Shown here in pieces: positions 46,038-54,086 of a DNA stretch of 64,000 nucleotides (position 1 is its first letter; the number at the start of each line of letters is the position of its first letter). Location of the stretch: contig NZ_CP036275.1 in the NCBI RefSeq assembly GCF_007747795.1, positions 2,222,001-2,286,000 of the forward strand, given 5' to 3'. Source of the DNA: Maioricimonas rarisocia. Lineage in GTDB: Bacteria; Planctomycetota; Planctomycetia; Planctomycetales; Planctomycetaceae. The notes beneath the pieces are model-generated. The model was not told where the DNA came from. It saw nothing but the letters and a program-made list of their open reading frames with translations, and made no database searches. Both the position numbers and the translations under genes were made by a program.

Positions 46038-47822
46038 TCATCGAAGCAGAATGCATCGCGATCGCTTCAGACCCACAAGTGCAAGTACGACCATGCACAG
46101 CATCGGAACGACGTCGCCGAATCGCGTGTACAGGGTGAGTCCTGCTGGTCGTCTCAGGCCGCCACCATTCGCACGTACGAACACGATTTCCGTGTCGCCA
46201 GCATCCCCACTCGTGACGATGCGGCCGGCCGGGTCCACCCAGGCGGAAGTTCCGCAATTCGTTGAACAAAGGTACGTGAGGCGGTTCTCTGCAGCTCGAA
46301 ATACCTGACACGCCATATGCAACCGACCCATCACCGATCCTGCCGAGGTCTCGACGTTCGATAGTGCGAGGACACAATCGGGGCTTCGATCAGAGCGAGA
46401 GAAGTAAAGCATTTGTGATCGCGGCGCACCGGGCAGCGACGTGTCGTAGCACAACTGAATCATGCACCCGATCACATCTGGAGATGTTCGGCGTTGCGAA
46501 GCATTCCTGACGGCGACTCCGGATCGGATTCGTTGCAGCAGATGTCCGTAGGAATCTCCCGGCGAAAAGTCCTCGGTAAATTTCCATCCCAGGTAGCGGA
46601 GCGACCGCGGAACGCGCTCGATGAACGGTGCAAGATGACGCTTCTCGTATACGACCGTCGCAGAACGGTCTTCCCGGATCAGGACGGCACCATGGGTCAG
46701 ATCACGCCCCGCCTGTGCTGTACCCCGGTACTTCAGCACGGGCATTGTCATCAGGCGAGGAGCGATGTTCCGGCGAAACGCCGCAGACAACTCTTCGTCA
46801 TGCGTCTGCTGAAGCATCGAGAGCAAACGGGTCTTTTCTTTGCGCTCCTCGCCCCTCCAGTTGCGGGTGAGGTACTCGGGGGCCACATCAACCACGCGCA
46901 AAGGGCACGAAGCCTCCGGGCAGACGAACAGGTCGACCGGTTCGGCACACGATTGCATCAGTGCCTGACACTCGTCGAAGAGTACACCCCTCTGGTCGGT
47001 TGGCGAACTCGATACCCCCTCCACATCCGTTTGCAGAAGGCCGATGCAGAAGGCGCCGCTTCCCTTACCTGCGTCTGCAGGCCTGGGGATCGTCGCAGTC
47101 CTCCAGATGCCGTATCCGAAGACAAGACCGAGCAGGCACACGGCGGAGCGGCAGGCCTTCACGTTCCTGGCGAGCACTTCAGGAGAGCCGTCAATGCGAA
47201 TGGCCTGGTCGGCGTAAACGCCGACCGCACTTCCTGCGAACACGAGGACGAGCCCGACAACGTGCTGGCCTCCGATGTCGGCCAGCTGATAGGTGACCGG
47301 CCACTGGAACAGGGCGTGCTCGAGCGCACCATGGCCGAACGCGATGTCCGGCGTGTTCGTTCGCATCCATTCCAGCGTGCACCAGATCAGCGATAGACTC
47401 GCCGCGAGACTGATGCGGGAGTTTCTGGCCACCGCAAGGCCGCCCGCGATCGTCAACGGCCAGGCGATGCCGAGACACGCCGCACCCAGAATGCAGAGGA
47501 CACGGTTCCGGGGCGTCGTGGCAATGACCGGCCATGTCAGCAGGCACCAGTAGAGTGTGCCTCCAATCCAGATCTGCCCTGCCCCGAGAAAGAACCTCAA
47601 TCGCCGTTGCAGACCGCTCCGCTGATCGTCCGTCGTCGGGAGAAGCCAGTCCGCGTTCGATGCGAGCATACCCCACAGAAAAGGGATCCCGAGAACGAGG
47701 AAGGCGCTCCATCGGCTGGTGAACGCGACGTAGCCCAGACAGGCCGCGACGGATGACCACAGCAGTGCCCGGACAGAACGGGAAGCGTTCCGGACGACTT
47801 CAGTCGTCTTCTGCACGCACAT
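46038..47822 (-). CDS. Lnt-like apolipoprotein N-acyltransferase homologue
   Basis: 594 residues from ATG at 47822 (a TTG two codons upstream is possible). The N-terminal half has several membrane helices (LLWSSVAACLGYVAF, FLVLGIPFLWGMLA, ILGAACLGIAWPLTIAGGLA). The C-terminal half is a nitrilase-fold domain with the E-K-C triad: E303 in VCPEAS, K394 in YEKRHLAPF and C458 in QLCYDT, followed by a final membrane helix. This matches apolipoprotein N-acyltransferase, which N-acylates lipoproteins from phospholipid. The start overlaps the DUF1573 gene by 23 bp, making it the last gene of the cysteine-rich peptide operon. A dedicated, locus-linked Lnt is unusual. Confidence 0.88.
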   Translation of the reverse strand: MCVQKTTEVVRNASRSVRALLWSSVAACLGYVAFTSRWSAFLVLGIPFLWGMLASNADWLLPTTDDQRSGLQRRLRFFLGAGQIWIGGTLYWCLLTWPVIATTPRNRVLCILGAACLGIAWPLTIAGGLAVARNSRISLAASLSLIWCTLEWMRTNTPDIAFGHGALEHALFQWPVTYQLADIGGQHVVGLVLVFAGSAVGVYADQAIRIDGSPEVLARNVKACRSAVCLLGLVFGYGIWRTATIPRPADAGKGSGAFCIGLLQTDVEGVSSSPTDQRGVLFDECQALMQSCAEPVDLFVCPEASCPLRVVDVAPEYLTRNWRGEERKEKTRLLSMLQQTHDEELSAAFRRNIAPRLMTMPVLKYRGTAQAGRDLTHGAVLIREDRSATVVYEKRHLAPFIERVPRSLRYLGWKFTEDFSPGDSYGHLLQRIRSGVAVRNASQRRTSPDVIGCMIQLCYDTSLPGAPRSQMLYFSRSDRSPDCVLALSNVETSAGSVMGRLHMACQVFRAAENRLTYLCSTNCGTSAWVDPAGRIVTSGDAGDTEIVFVRANGGGLRRPAGLTLYTRFGDVVPMLCMVVLALVGLKRSRCILLR

Positions 47823-48297
47823 CGGCAAGAACCCGGACGACAGTCGTGGGAGCAGTCGGGTCGTTACTCTGAATTCGCAAAGTACGCATCAGCTTTCCAG
47901 CAGTGAGCGGTGCCTGAAATAACGCAGACAGATCGGTCGCTGAGTGTGGTGCGATTGTCGTCGCAGGCATGCGGACCACGCGGATGCATTCGGAGCATGG
48001 CGACTCGATCTTCTCGAGCCGCAACAGTGCGTTCCCATGATTCGCCAACCGGACCGTTATGGAGGTCGACGTCCCTGTCCGCAATGGCCCCAGGTCTATC
48101 GTTTCCGGCGCAACAACCAGGTGCGGCCGGGGCAACCCGTAGTAAGAAACAATGCGTCCGAGACGCCAGAGCACCACACCGCCGAACAGAACCAGCGAGC
48201 AGAGAAATACGACGAATCCTGGAGAAACTCGGCGTTGGAACGCGGAGTCACTCACTCGATGCTGAGCGTCCAGGGGATGCTCGTCGCCAGATGTCAC
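47800..48297 (-). CDS. DUF1573-like membrane-anchored protein (distal copy)
   Basis: 165 residues, GTG start 3 bp after the upstream gene's stop. One N-terminal membrane helix (SPGFVVFLCSLVLFGGVVLW) precedes an Ig-like/ASH beta-sandwich (IDLGPLRTGTSTSITVRLAN, then LRIQSNDPTAPTTVVRVLAD). This is the DUF1573 pattern of a short exported Ig fold. A cysteine pair CSEC lies in the middle of the domain, equivalent to CSC in the proximal copy. Function is unknown. Confidence 0.82.
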   Translation of the reverse strand: MTSGDEHPLDAQHRVSDSAFQRRVSPGFVVFLCSLVLFGGVVLWRLGRIVSYYGLPRPHLVVAPETIDLGPLRTGTSTSITVRLANHGNALLRLEKIESPCSECIRVVRMPATTIAPHSATDLSALFQAPLTAGKLMRTLRIQSNDPTAPTTVVRVLADVRAEDD

Positions 48298-48300
48298 CGC

Positions 48301-48594
48301 TTACTCCTCGCACATGTACGTCGAGGATCCACCGCACGACTCGCATTCGGTGCAGCAACCGCAGTTCTCCGCCGGCCCGTAGGAGCCGTCATCGCAGCAG
48401 AGATAATCTTCCGGAATGCAGTTGCCCTGACATTCAGTCTCACCGGGCCCGCAGCCGGATTCTGAAGGCGACGCCAGGCCCGTACCGGGGGCGGTGACCG
48501 TACCCATCAGCACCAATGACAGTCCGATGTAGAACAGGGCTGCCGTATAGTAACGCCCACGAAACGATGCTGTACGCAGAATGCTTCGGGTCAT
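48301..48594 (-). CDS. Exported cysteine-rich small protein (11 Cys), distal
   Basis: 97 residues. A hydrophobic export segment (AALFYIGLSLVLMGTVTAPG) is followed by about 52 residues containing 11 cysteines: GCGPGETECQGNC, then LCCDDGSYGPAENCGCCTEC and ESC, ending MCEE. The start overlaps the stop of the preceding gene (ATGA, 48591-48594), so translation is coupled. The spacing CxGxC with a CC doublet recalls disulfide-rich extracellular peptides, but no family is recognised. It could be a structural disulfide protein, a metal binder or a secreted peptide product. Confidence 0.75.
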   Translation of the reverse strand: MTRSILRTASFRGRYYTAALFYIGLSLVLMGTVTAPGTGLASPSESGCGPGETECQGNCIPEDYLCCDDGSYGPAENCGCCTECESCGGSSTYMCEE

Positions 48595-49706
48595 ACGTCC
48601 ATCTCCACAGGATCATTATCAGCCGACGGGGACTTCTTTGCCCACCGGCGTGCCAGGATTACGGAGATTCCGATCAGGAGAACTCCATTTACGGCCAGCA
48701 CCCATTGCCAGCGATCGGGACGGCTCTCCCTTCCTCCCACTCTGTCGAACGAATTCAGATACGTCCCCGCGATGAAATCCCGTGGTGGAGGAGGCGATAG
48801 CGTCGATTCAACGTTGTAAACGTCCTGAACCCTGGGGCGCACGTTGTTCGACGGTCCTTTCCCTTCGCGCAGGTAGTACGTGATCTCCACATTCGAGAGG
48901 AGTGGCAATGAGTCGTCCGCGTCCGAATACTCGCAGATCTGGATCCGTCTCCCTTGCAGGTGAGACGGGGATTCCGGATCGGGATAGTCCCGTTCGATGC
49001 GTTGCACGGCACACAGTTTGTCCCGCAGCAGCGTGATCGTTGTCGGCATCTTTGACCCCTGCGCCTGCAGAAGGTGACGGATCACCAGCAGTCGCTCGCC
49101 ATCCTCCTCCGCCTGCTCCCGGACAGAGATGATACGTCCGGATGCGGGCTCGGAGAAAAGCACCTCCGTAAGGGGAAGCGTCGTAAACGAATAGGGAGCA
49201 AGGAAGAACTGGTACGTTGCCATTTCTGCCAGATACTTGTCCTGCTCTTTTCCGTGACCGATCAGGTAGTATTGCTCCGTCACGGCGTCATGACCGAACA
49301 TGAACGACTCTTCCGGCCGAATGAGCGCCACTCGGCGATCGTTCAACTGGTCCGGAGATCCGGCTTTACTGATTGCGCCGTCGAGCAGAAAGTACTCCCC
49401 GTCTCGTGCCTTGAAGACGCCTTCCATTGTCTGGAAGACCTCCAGCCCCGACTCGAACTCCCAGTCGGCGTTCATCTGGGCGCGCGCATGCTCCGATGAG
49501 ACGACGAGCGTGCAGTTGTTATAGTGCTCCTTCAAACGCGAGTGGGCCTCAACGACCTCTTGTAGCAACACCCGCTCATCCTCGCCCAGATGCGCGCAAC
49601 AGCTGTGAGTACGAAGGTCGTCCTGGCCGTTCGAATTCGTGCAGTACGAGAGGACGAGGACGGTAGCGAGCCAGAAACGGGCGGATCGGTTCGGGAATCG
49701 GTGCAT
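48591..49706 (-). CDS. Exported, C-terminally membrane-anchored protein of unknown function
   Basis: 371 residues from ATG at 49706; the longer open frame (to 50039) overlaps the upstream peptide gene and is rejected. The N-terminal signal includes FWLATVLVLSYCTNSNG. The early mature part has a CC pair (THSCCAHLGEDE). The C-terminal helix WVLAVNGVLLIGISVILARR is followed by a short basic cytoplasmic tail, so the bulk of the protein faces outside. The middle is a large alpha/beta domain (YYLIGHGKEQDKYL, NVEITYYLREGKG) with no motif that I recognise. It sits between the two cysteine-rich peptide genes. Confidence 0.7.
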   Translation of the reverse strand: MHRFPNRSARFWLATVLVLSYCTNSNGQDDLRTHSCCAHLGEDERVLLQEVVEAHSRLKEHYNNCTLVVSSEHARAQMNADWEFESGLEVFQTMEGVFKARDGEYFLLDGAISKAGSPDQLNDRRVALIRPEESFMFGHDAVTEQYYLIGHGKEQDKYLAEMATYQFFLAPYSFTTLPLTEVLFSEPASGRIISVREQAEEDGERLLVIRHLLQAQGSKMPTTITLLRDKLCAVQRIERDYPDPESPSHLQGRRIQICEYSDADDSLPLLSNVEITYYLREGKGPSNNVRPRVQDVYNVESTLSPPPPRDFIAGTYLNSFDRVGGRESRPDRWQWVLAVNGVLLIGISVILARRWAKKSPSADNDPVEMDV

Positions 49707-49750
49707 CGCGACGCCTTGATGAACAGACAAAACGCATGCAGAAACGCCTC

Positions 49751-49993
49751 TTATCGACAACTGCAGGGGATTCCCGCACACCCGCACGCCGCCGCACCGC
49801 CGGCGCCTGGGCACACGTCGGCAGTCGGAACGAATGCACACGACCCGTCCGCATTCATTGAACAGACAGTGCCTGGGCCGCAGGTCCGCGGGCAGGGGAC
49901 GCAACCGCATGCATAAGCTTGCATCGCGAAAACTGTCAGCATGCAGAACATTCCGACACCCGAGGTGAACGAAAGGACGACAAAACGCCACAT
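49751..49993 (-). CDS. Exported cysteine-rich small protein (11 Cys), proximal
   Basis: 80 residues. Signal segment MWRFVVLSFTSGVGMFCMLT, with a signal-peptidase-like AYA just before the first mature cysteine. The mature part of about 50 residues contains 11 cysteines (ACGCVPCPRTCGPG, GGAAACGCAGIPCSCR). AGAAGGAG is positioned 7 bases before the ATG. It shares cysteine density and size with the distal peptide but not obvious alignment. Cleavage after AYA would leave Cys at +1, which matters because the operon also encodes an Lnt homologue; the signal lacks a strict lipobox. Confidence 0.75.
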   Translation of the reverse strand: MWRFVVLSFTSGVGMFCMLTVFAMQAYACGCVPCPRTCGPGTVCSMNADGSCAFVPTADVCPGAGGAAACGCAGIPCSCR

Positions 49994-50290
49994 GTTTATT
50001 CTCCTTCTGGCCTGCTGGACGTTTTCTGTTTGAACTCACAACTCAGTCAGTGACCCGACAGTTTCGGAAAGGAGACGCTCGCCACCGGCATGTCAGGGCC
50101 GACAGTTCGAACCCGAGCCGCCTGGATGTGGTCTTGCTGGATTCCACCGGAGGTTTCACTCCGACAGCAGTCGACAAAGTCTCTTGTCCTGAAGTTGTCC
50201 GATCGTGCGCGGGGGCGTGACGAAAGTGCACCTTAACGTGAAAGCCGAATCTGCCTGGAGGGGCACGTCAACAACCGGCAAATCGACACT

Positions 50291-50788
50291 TCAGTTGTCA
50301 CCCCCTCGCACGCGACCGCGAAAAAGGAGTGCTGTCGCAGGACTGTCCACGTCAAAATGAAGCAACGCCTGCCGCTCGAAGCTCTGCCCACTCTCCGCCC
50401 GGCTTGCAGTAAAGGCGAGTGAAACCTCCGCGATCTCTCCCGGAGCAAGGGTGACCGGTACCCCGCCCGCGACTGTGCAGGAGCAATCCGGCTCGGCTCC
50501 AAGGACCGTCACCGCTTCGGCAGTCACATTCTTGAGGTGAAACACCACGTCCAGACTTTCGCCGGGAGGCACCTCACCGAGATCAACGGGCGAGTTTATT
50601 GGCAGAACAACAAGGCCGTTCCACCAGGCAATCGCAGACGCGACATCGCCGAACGCCGCACGCACCGTAACCACGGCGGTAATACTGAGAACTACGGCGA
50701 CAACCGCCGCACTTGCGATCGATAACGCAAGAAGGCGAACTGGTGATGATCGACCGGAAGGTTGGTCTGAAGCAGAGGAACTGTTCAA
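50291..50788 (-). CDS. DUF1573-like membrane-anchored protein (proximal copy)
   Basis: 165 residues from a TTG at 50788, preceded by AGAAGAG; the same length as the distal copy. One membrane helix (VRLLALSIASAAVVAVVLSI) precedes an Ig/ASH domain (VDLGEVPPGESLDVVFHLKN, EPDCSCTVAGGVPVTLAPGE). The CSC motif matches the CSEC of the distal copy, and both share the P-x-DLG-x-x-x-x-G opening. It is the first gene of the operon, downstream of three 20-bp repeats. The gap 50040-50290 contains no credible gene. Confidence 0.75.
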   Translation of the reverse strand: MNSSSASDQPSGRSSPVRLLALSIASAAVVAVVLSITAVVTVRAAFGDVASAIAWWNGLVVLPINSPVDLGEVPPGESLDVVFHLKNVTAEAVTVLGAEPDCSCTVAGGVPVTLAPGEIAEVSLAFTASRAESGQSFERQALLHFDVDSPATALLFRGRVRGGDN

Positions 50789-50906
50789 CTCTTCTGCCTT
50801 TCCTGGCCAGAGAAAGGACGGGGCCCGTAGAGGAGTTCCGATGTGTAGGCGATGCTAAAACAATGAAGTGCAGCGGGCAAGAGAAAAATATGAAAAACAG
50901 TCTGCG

Positions 50907-50966
50907 GTGCATTCATCCTTTTAAGCGTGCATTCATCCTTTTAAGCGTGCATTCATCCTTTTAAGC
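50907..50966 (-). promoter_or_regulatory. Three exact 20-bp direct repeats upstream of the operon
   Basis: The unit GTGCATTCATCCTTTTAAGC is repeated exactly three times without spacers (50907-50926, 50927-50946, 50947-50966), about 120-180 bp upstream of the first gene of the minus-strand cysteine-rich peptide operon. The region is markedly AT-rich for this genome. A 20-bp period is close to two helical turns, as expected for cooperative regulator binding. The unit itself is not a palindrome. Function is inferred from position. Confidence 0.55.
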
Positions 50967-51059
50967 AGTGTATCGGGCGGAATGCCATCCGGATGCCGAG
51001 TGAGGCTACGGCTACCGTATGCCTCTGGTTCCGTCCGCGTGTCGACTAATCGGCGCCAC

Positions 51060-51312
51060 GGCTCCGCGAGCAGCCGCAGGGCCGGCTATTGCCGGCCGGT
51101 GCACATTAAAGGTGGTAGGCCGGGACTGGTCCCAGCATCCCCTCGCAGCCGCAGGGCCGGTCGTGTGCCACGGGCTCTGCCCGTGCACAATCAAAAACCA
51201 TACCGCGCGAGCCCCGGGCGTGAGCCTTGGGGGGTTGTAAAGTCAAACGACGTTCGAATCACCCGGCAGCTCACGCAGCCGACTCGCCTTCCAACGATCC
51301 ATCGGATGCTGC
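51060..51312. repeat. Palindromic elements (C variant, B variant) and a 100-bp dispersed repeat
   Basis: A C variant has the stem GGCCGGC-TATT-GCCGGCC around 51080-51097. A B variant (CCGGGACTGGTCCCAGC) lies near 51120-51136. From about 51211 to 51312 the text (CGGGCGTGAGCC, CACCCGGCAGCTCACGCAGC) matches 54278-54370. No gene is seen between 50967 and 51495. Confidence 0.65.
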
Positions 51313-51495
51313 AAGTGAGCCACGCCTCACTTCTTTTGGGGATCTCCGCTTCCGCACCGATTCTCGATCCAGCAGTTCGCGAAGCCGCACAAACACGTTA
51401 CAACGAAGGAGTGTGAGTTTGACCGCAGATCGACGCCCCCAACTTCGAACACCGCGTCGGTCGATCCCCTCCGAAGAGAATGGAGACAGACAGCA

Positions 51496-52038
51496 ATGCA
51501 GCGCGGGTCCTTCCTGGCAGTCATCACGGTGGTGTTTCTCGGCAGCGGTATGATTGCATCCGCAGACGACACCGGTGCGCCCGAACCAGCCGTCATCCGC
51601 GATCAGATCCGCCTCACACAGTCCGGGGCCCGGCAGGTTCTCGATGCCGCACTCGCCCAGGCGCGAACGATGAACCTGGCCGTCAACATTTCGGTCGTCG
51701 ATGACGGCGGACATCTGCTCGCCTTCGCCCGCATGGACGGAGCCCGGCCCGGCAGCATCTACACGTCGATGACCAAGGCGACGACGGCCGCGCTGATCCG
51801 CAAGGAGACTGGCCCGCTCCCAACCGAAGACAACCTCGACACGCACCTCAGCCTCGCGGTCGAGAACGCGGCCACGGCCAGCGGTGGAAAGTTCACCACC
51901 CTCAAGGGAGGCGTGCCGATCGTCGTTGATGGCCAGGTCGTCGGCGCGGTCGGCGTCGGCGGCGCGACGGGAGAACAGGATCGCGAAATCGCGCGGGCCG
52001 GCGTGGCAGCGCTCGCAAAGGAGACTGCCCGGGAATGA
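51496..52038 (+). CDS. GlcG/HbpS-like (DUF336) exported protein
   Basis: 180 residues with an N-terminal signal (LAVITVVFLGSGMIASA). The GlcG/HbpS fold is clear: LDAALAQARTMNLAVNISVV, DDGGHLLAFARMDGARPGSI, then TLKGGVPIVVDGQVVGAVGV and GEQDREIARAGVAAL. HbpS relatives bind haem or small ligands; GlcG proteins are linked to glycolate or propanediol use. Export suggests an extracytoplasmic ligand-binding role. It is followed closely by the phosphatase-like gene. Confidence 0.88.
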   Translation: MQRGSFLAVITVVFLGSGMIASADDTGAPEPAVIRDQIRLTQSGARQVLDAALAQARTMNLAVNISVVDDGGHLLAFARMDGARPGSIYTSMTKATTAALIRKETGPLPTEDNLDTHLSLAVENAATASGGKFTTLKGGVPIVVDGQVVGAVGVGGATGEQDREIARAGVAALAKETARE

Positions 52039-52074
52039 CACCATGAGTTTCACGCGGCAGCGGAGGACAAGCTG

Positions 52075-52491
52075 ATGCGCGAAGTCATTACACAGCGACT
52101 GTGGGTGGGGCATACCCGCGAGGCCCGGGATGTCCGCGATGTTCTCGGACGAGGCGTCGACGTCGTTGTCGACCTGGCACTCGAGGAGCCGCCGCTGCAG
52201 TATCCCCGCGACATCGTCTACTGCCGCTTCCCCCTGGTCGATGGGGAAGGGAACACGCCCACCGTCCTCCGCGCCGCCGTCGATGTGACGGAGCGATTCA
52301 TCACAGCCGGCACACAAACGCTGATCGTGTGCGGAATGGGCCTGAGCCGTTCTGCCGCGATCGCAGCCATGGTGCTCGCCAGAGTGGAATCCATCCCGCC
52401 GGACGATGCTCTCACCCGCGTGACAGCGACCGGCCCGCACGACGTCGCGCCGGACCTTTGGCACGAGGTGAAGGCGGCCTTGGGCAGCTGA
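52075..52491 (+). CDS. Dual-specificity-phosphatase-like protein
   Basis: 138 residues. The CX5R P-loop is C-G-M-G-L-S-R in LIVCGMGLSRSAAIAAMVLA, followed by the usual Ser. The residue before the Cys is Val instead of the common His. VVVDLALEEPP and IVYCRFPLVDGEGNTP occupy the positions of the general-acid region. It resembles small atypical dual-specificity phosphatases. Activity is plausible but the altered signature leaves it uncertain. Confidence 0.75.
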   Translation: MREVITQRLWVGHTREARDVRDVLGRGVDVVVDLALEEPPLQYPRDIVYCRFPLVDGEGNTPTVLRAAVDVTERFITAGTQTLIVCGMGLSRSAAIAAMVLARVESIPPDDALTRVTATGPHDVAPDLWHEVKAALGS

Positions 52492-52507
52492 GCTCGCCAG
52501 GAGACCC

Positions 52508-52546
52508 TGCTTCCTGACTCCTAACTCCCAACTCCTGACTCCCGTT
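52508..52546. repeat. Heptanucleotide tandem repeat tract
   Basis: TGCTTCC, TGACTCC, TAACTCC, CAACTCC, TGACTCC in 7-bp register. It lies between the stop codons of two convergent genes and covers the stop of the amidohydrolase at 52521, so its bases encode that protein's last residues (ERESGVGS). Confidence 0.75.
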
Positions 52547-53291
52547 CGGCGTTCCCACTCGCGATCGCCGCTCGGACCGTCGCACCCAGCTCCGACTCCC
52601 GCAGCTTCAGTTCGGCCGACTCGAAGTAGAAGAATGGTGCATGCGAGCCGAACAGGATCTGCTCGAACGGCACCTGCTGCATCAACTTCGAAATGCCGCC
52701 GACACCCTCCTGCATCGCGATGTCGAAGCAGACGCCCGCTGCCGCCAGCTCACCCTGCAGCGCTCCCCGTACGACCCGCTGACTGTTCAGCAGAATCAGC
52801 GATAGCTCGGGCCGCTCCGTCGCCAGCTTTACCAGCGGAGCCGCGTCCACCTTCTCCAGCCCGACCAGCGGATGCCGCGTCCGCTCGTCTTCCATCAGCA
52901 GCGTGATCTGCACGATCAGCCCCTGCTCGCCCGCCAGGTCAAGCAGCCGGGGCACAGCAGGATCATCGAGCTGGTAGCCGTGGTAATCCGGATGCAGCCG
53001 GATCCCCCGCATGCCATGTTCCTCGGCACACCGGCGAACGTCTTCTTCCCAGTCCGGCAGGTTTGGATTGACGCTTCCGAACGGCAGCAGGATTCCCTTA
53101 CCGGCCGTTGCGCAGTCCTCGGCCAGCCGGGCGTTCACCCCCGCCATATCTTCATGCAGCAGCGCGTCGAAGCTGCCGGCCCACGCCTGCGTGATCCCCT
53201 TCTCTCGCAGCCGTTCCATGAGCCGCGGCGTCTCGTCCAGAGGCAACCGCCGGAACGGCCACCGCGACAGTGACACATTCACGTCGATCAT
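52521..53291 (-). CDS. Amidohydrolase-fold protein lacking the HxH metal motif
   Basis: 256 residues. The N-terminus reads MIDVNVSLSRWPFRRLPLDE; where Amidohydro_2 proteins have DxHxH it has DVNVS, so the first metal ligands are absent. Other barrel parts are kept (GIRLHPDYHGY, FEQILFGSHAPFF). The start overlaps the stop of the next gene upstream (TCAT at 53288-53291), so the two are translated as a pair. Planctomycetes often carry this WPFR-type subfamily. It may be a catalytically altered or structural partner of the intact amidohydrolase. Confidence 0.82.
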   Translation of the reverse strand: MIDVNVSLSRWPFRRLPLDETPRLMERLREKGITQAWAGSFDALLHEDMAGVNARLAEDCATAGKGILLPFGSVNPNLPDWEEDVRRCAEEHGMRGIRLHPDYHGYQLDDPAVPRLLDLAGEQGLIVQITLLMEDERTRHPLVGLEKVDAAPLVKLATERPELSLILLNSQRVVRGALQGELAAAGVCFDIAMQEGVGGISKLMQQVPFEQILFGSHAPFFYFESAELKLRESELGATVRAAIASGNAERESGVGS

Positions 53292-54070
53292 GCGGAGATC
53301 CCCTTCTCGCGAAGGATCGGCAACAGCATTCGCCGCAGATTGCCCCCCAGAATCTGCCGGCGGGCCGCTGCCGGAAGATCCGCCCCGTATACCTTCGCCA
53401 GCTGCGAGGCCAGACTGCGTCCGCCGATGTCGCTGCCGTAGATGATCCGGTCCGGACCAAGCTCCCGCACCGCCATCTCCATCATGCCGGCGGTCGGATC
53501 AAAGCCCCCCGTCCCGATCGACACGTTAGGGTACGGCCGGATCGCCCGGATGCCCCGCTCCCAGTCGCCGCCACTGTGCCCGCAGATCAGCGGCACATCC
53601 GGATGACGCTGAGCCAGCTTCGCCAGATCGAGCGGCGACGACTCGCCCGGCAGATTGCCGGTCACCTTCAGCCACGTATGCTGGTAGATCGCCCCTTTCA
53701 GACCGGCGACCTCTTCAATGACGGCATCGATCGATTCGTCGCTGCATTTCTGCGCGACCCACAGCTTGATCCCCAGCATCGGACCGTTGCGGATGCAGCG
53801 GTCGATCTCTTCGAGGCTGGCGTCGACATGCTTCGGGCTCACGTACGCAAAGCCGAACGCCCGGTCCGCCCAGTGACTGATCGCCTCCAGCACATCGTCG
53901 TTCTGCCGCCGCAGATCGTCCGGCCCCGGATCTTGCGACCAGCTCATCCCCATGAAGACAACGAGCCGGTCGACGTTCATCCGGTCGGCATAGTCGATCA
54001 GCCGGGCCATCCGCTCATGCGGCGTGCGGCCTTCGACACCACTCAGATGACAGTGCAGATCCCAGATCAT
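53288..54070 (-). CDS. Amidohydrolase (Amidohydro_2-like), metal motif intact
   Basis: 260 residues from ATG at 54070 (MIWDLHCHLSGVEGRT), with the HxH metal motif that its downstream partner lacks. Further motifs: IKLWVAQKCSD, VPLICGHSGGDWE and a late IIYGSDIGGR. The longer in-frame start (54106) runs into a B palindrome and is rejected. It is the upstream member of a 4-bp-overlapping gene pair, which suggests a heteromeric or at least stoichiometric relationship. The substrate is unknown. Confidence 0.85.
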   Translation of the reverse strand: MIWDLHCHLSGVEGRTPHERMARLIDYADRMNVDRLVVFMGMSWSQDPGPDDLRRQNDDVLEAISHWADRAFGFAYVSPKHVDASLEEIDRCIRNGPMLGIKLWVAQKCSDESIDAVIEEVAGLKGAIYQHTWLKVTGNLPGESSPLDLAKLAQRHPDVPLICGHSGGDWERGIRAIRPYPNVSIGTGGFDPTAGMMEMAVRELGPDRIIYGSDIGGRSLASQLAKVYGADLPAAARRQILGGNLRRMLLPILREKGISA

Positions 54071-54086
54071 GGCGCCTACCACGTAG

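Noticed and set aside
48591-50039. Long 482-residue version of the C-anchored protein
   Set aside because: Its first 111 codons overlap the cysteine-rich peptide gene in another frame, and the signal peptide begins at 49706.
50043-50231. 62-residue minus-strand ORF between the DUF1573 and first peptide genes
   Set aside because: Arg/Thr-rich, no signal or ribosome-binding site, and composition unlike its neighbours.
51271-52464. 397-residue minus-strand open frame opposite the GlcG and phosphatase-like genes
   Set aside because: Crosses two plus-strand genes with clear motifs; shadow.
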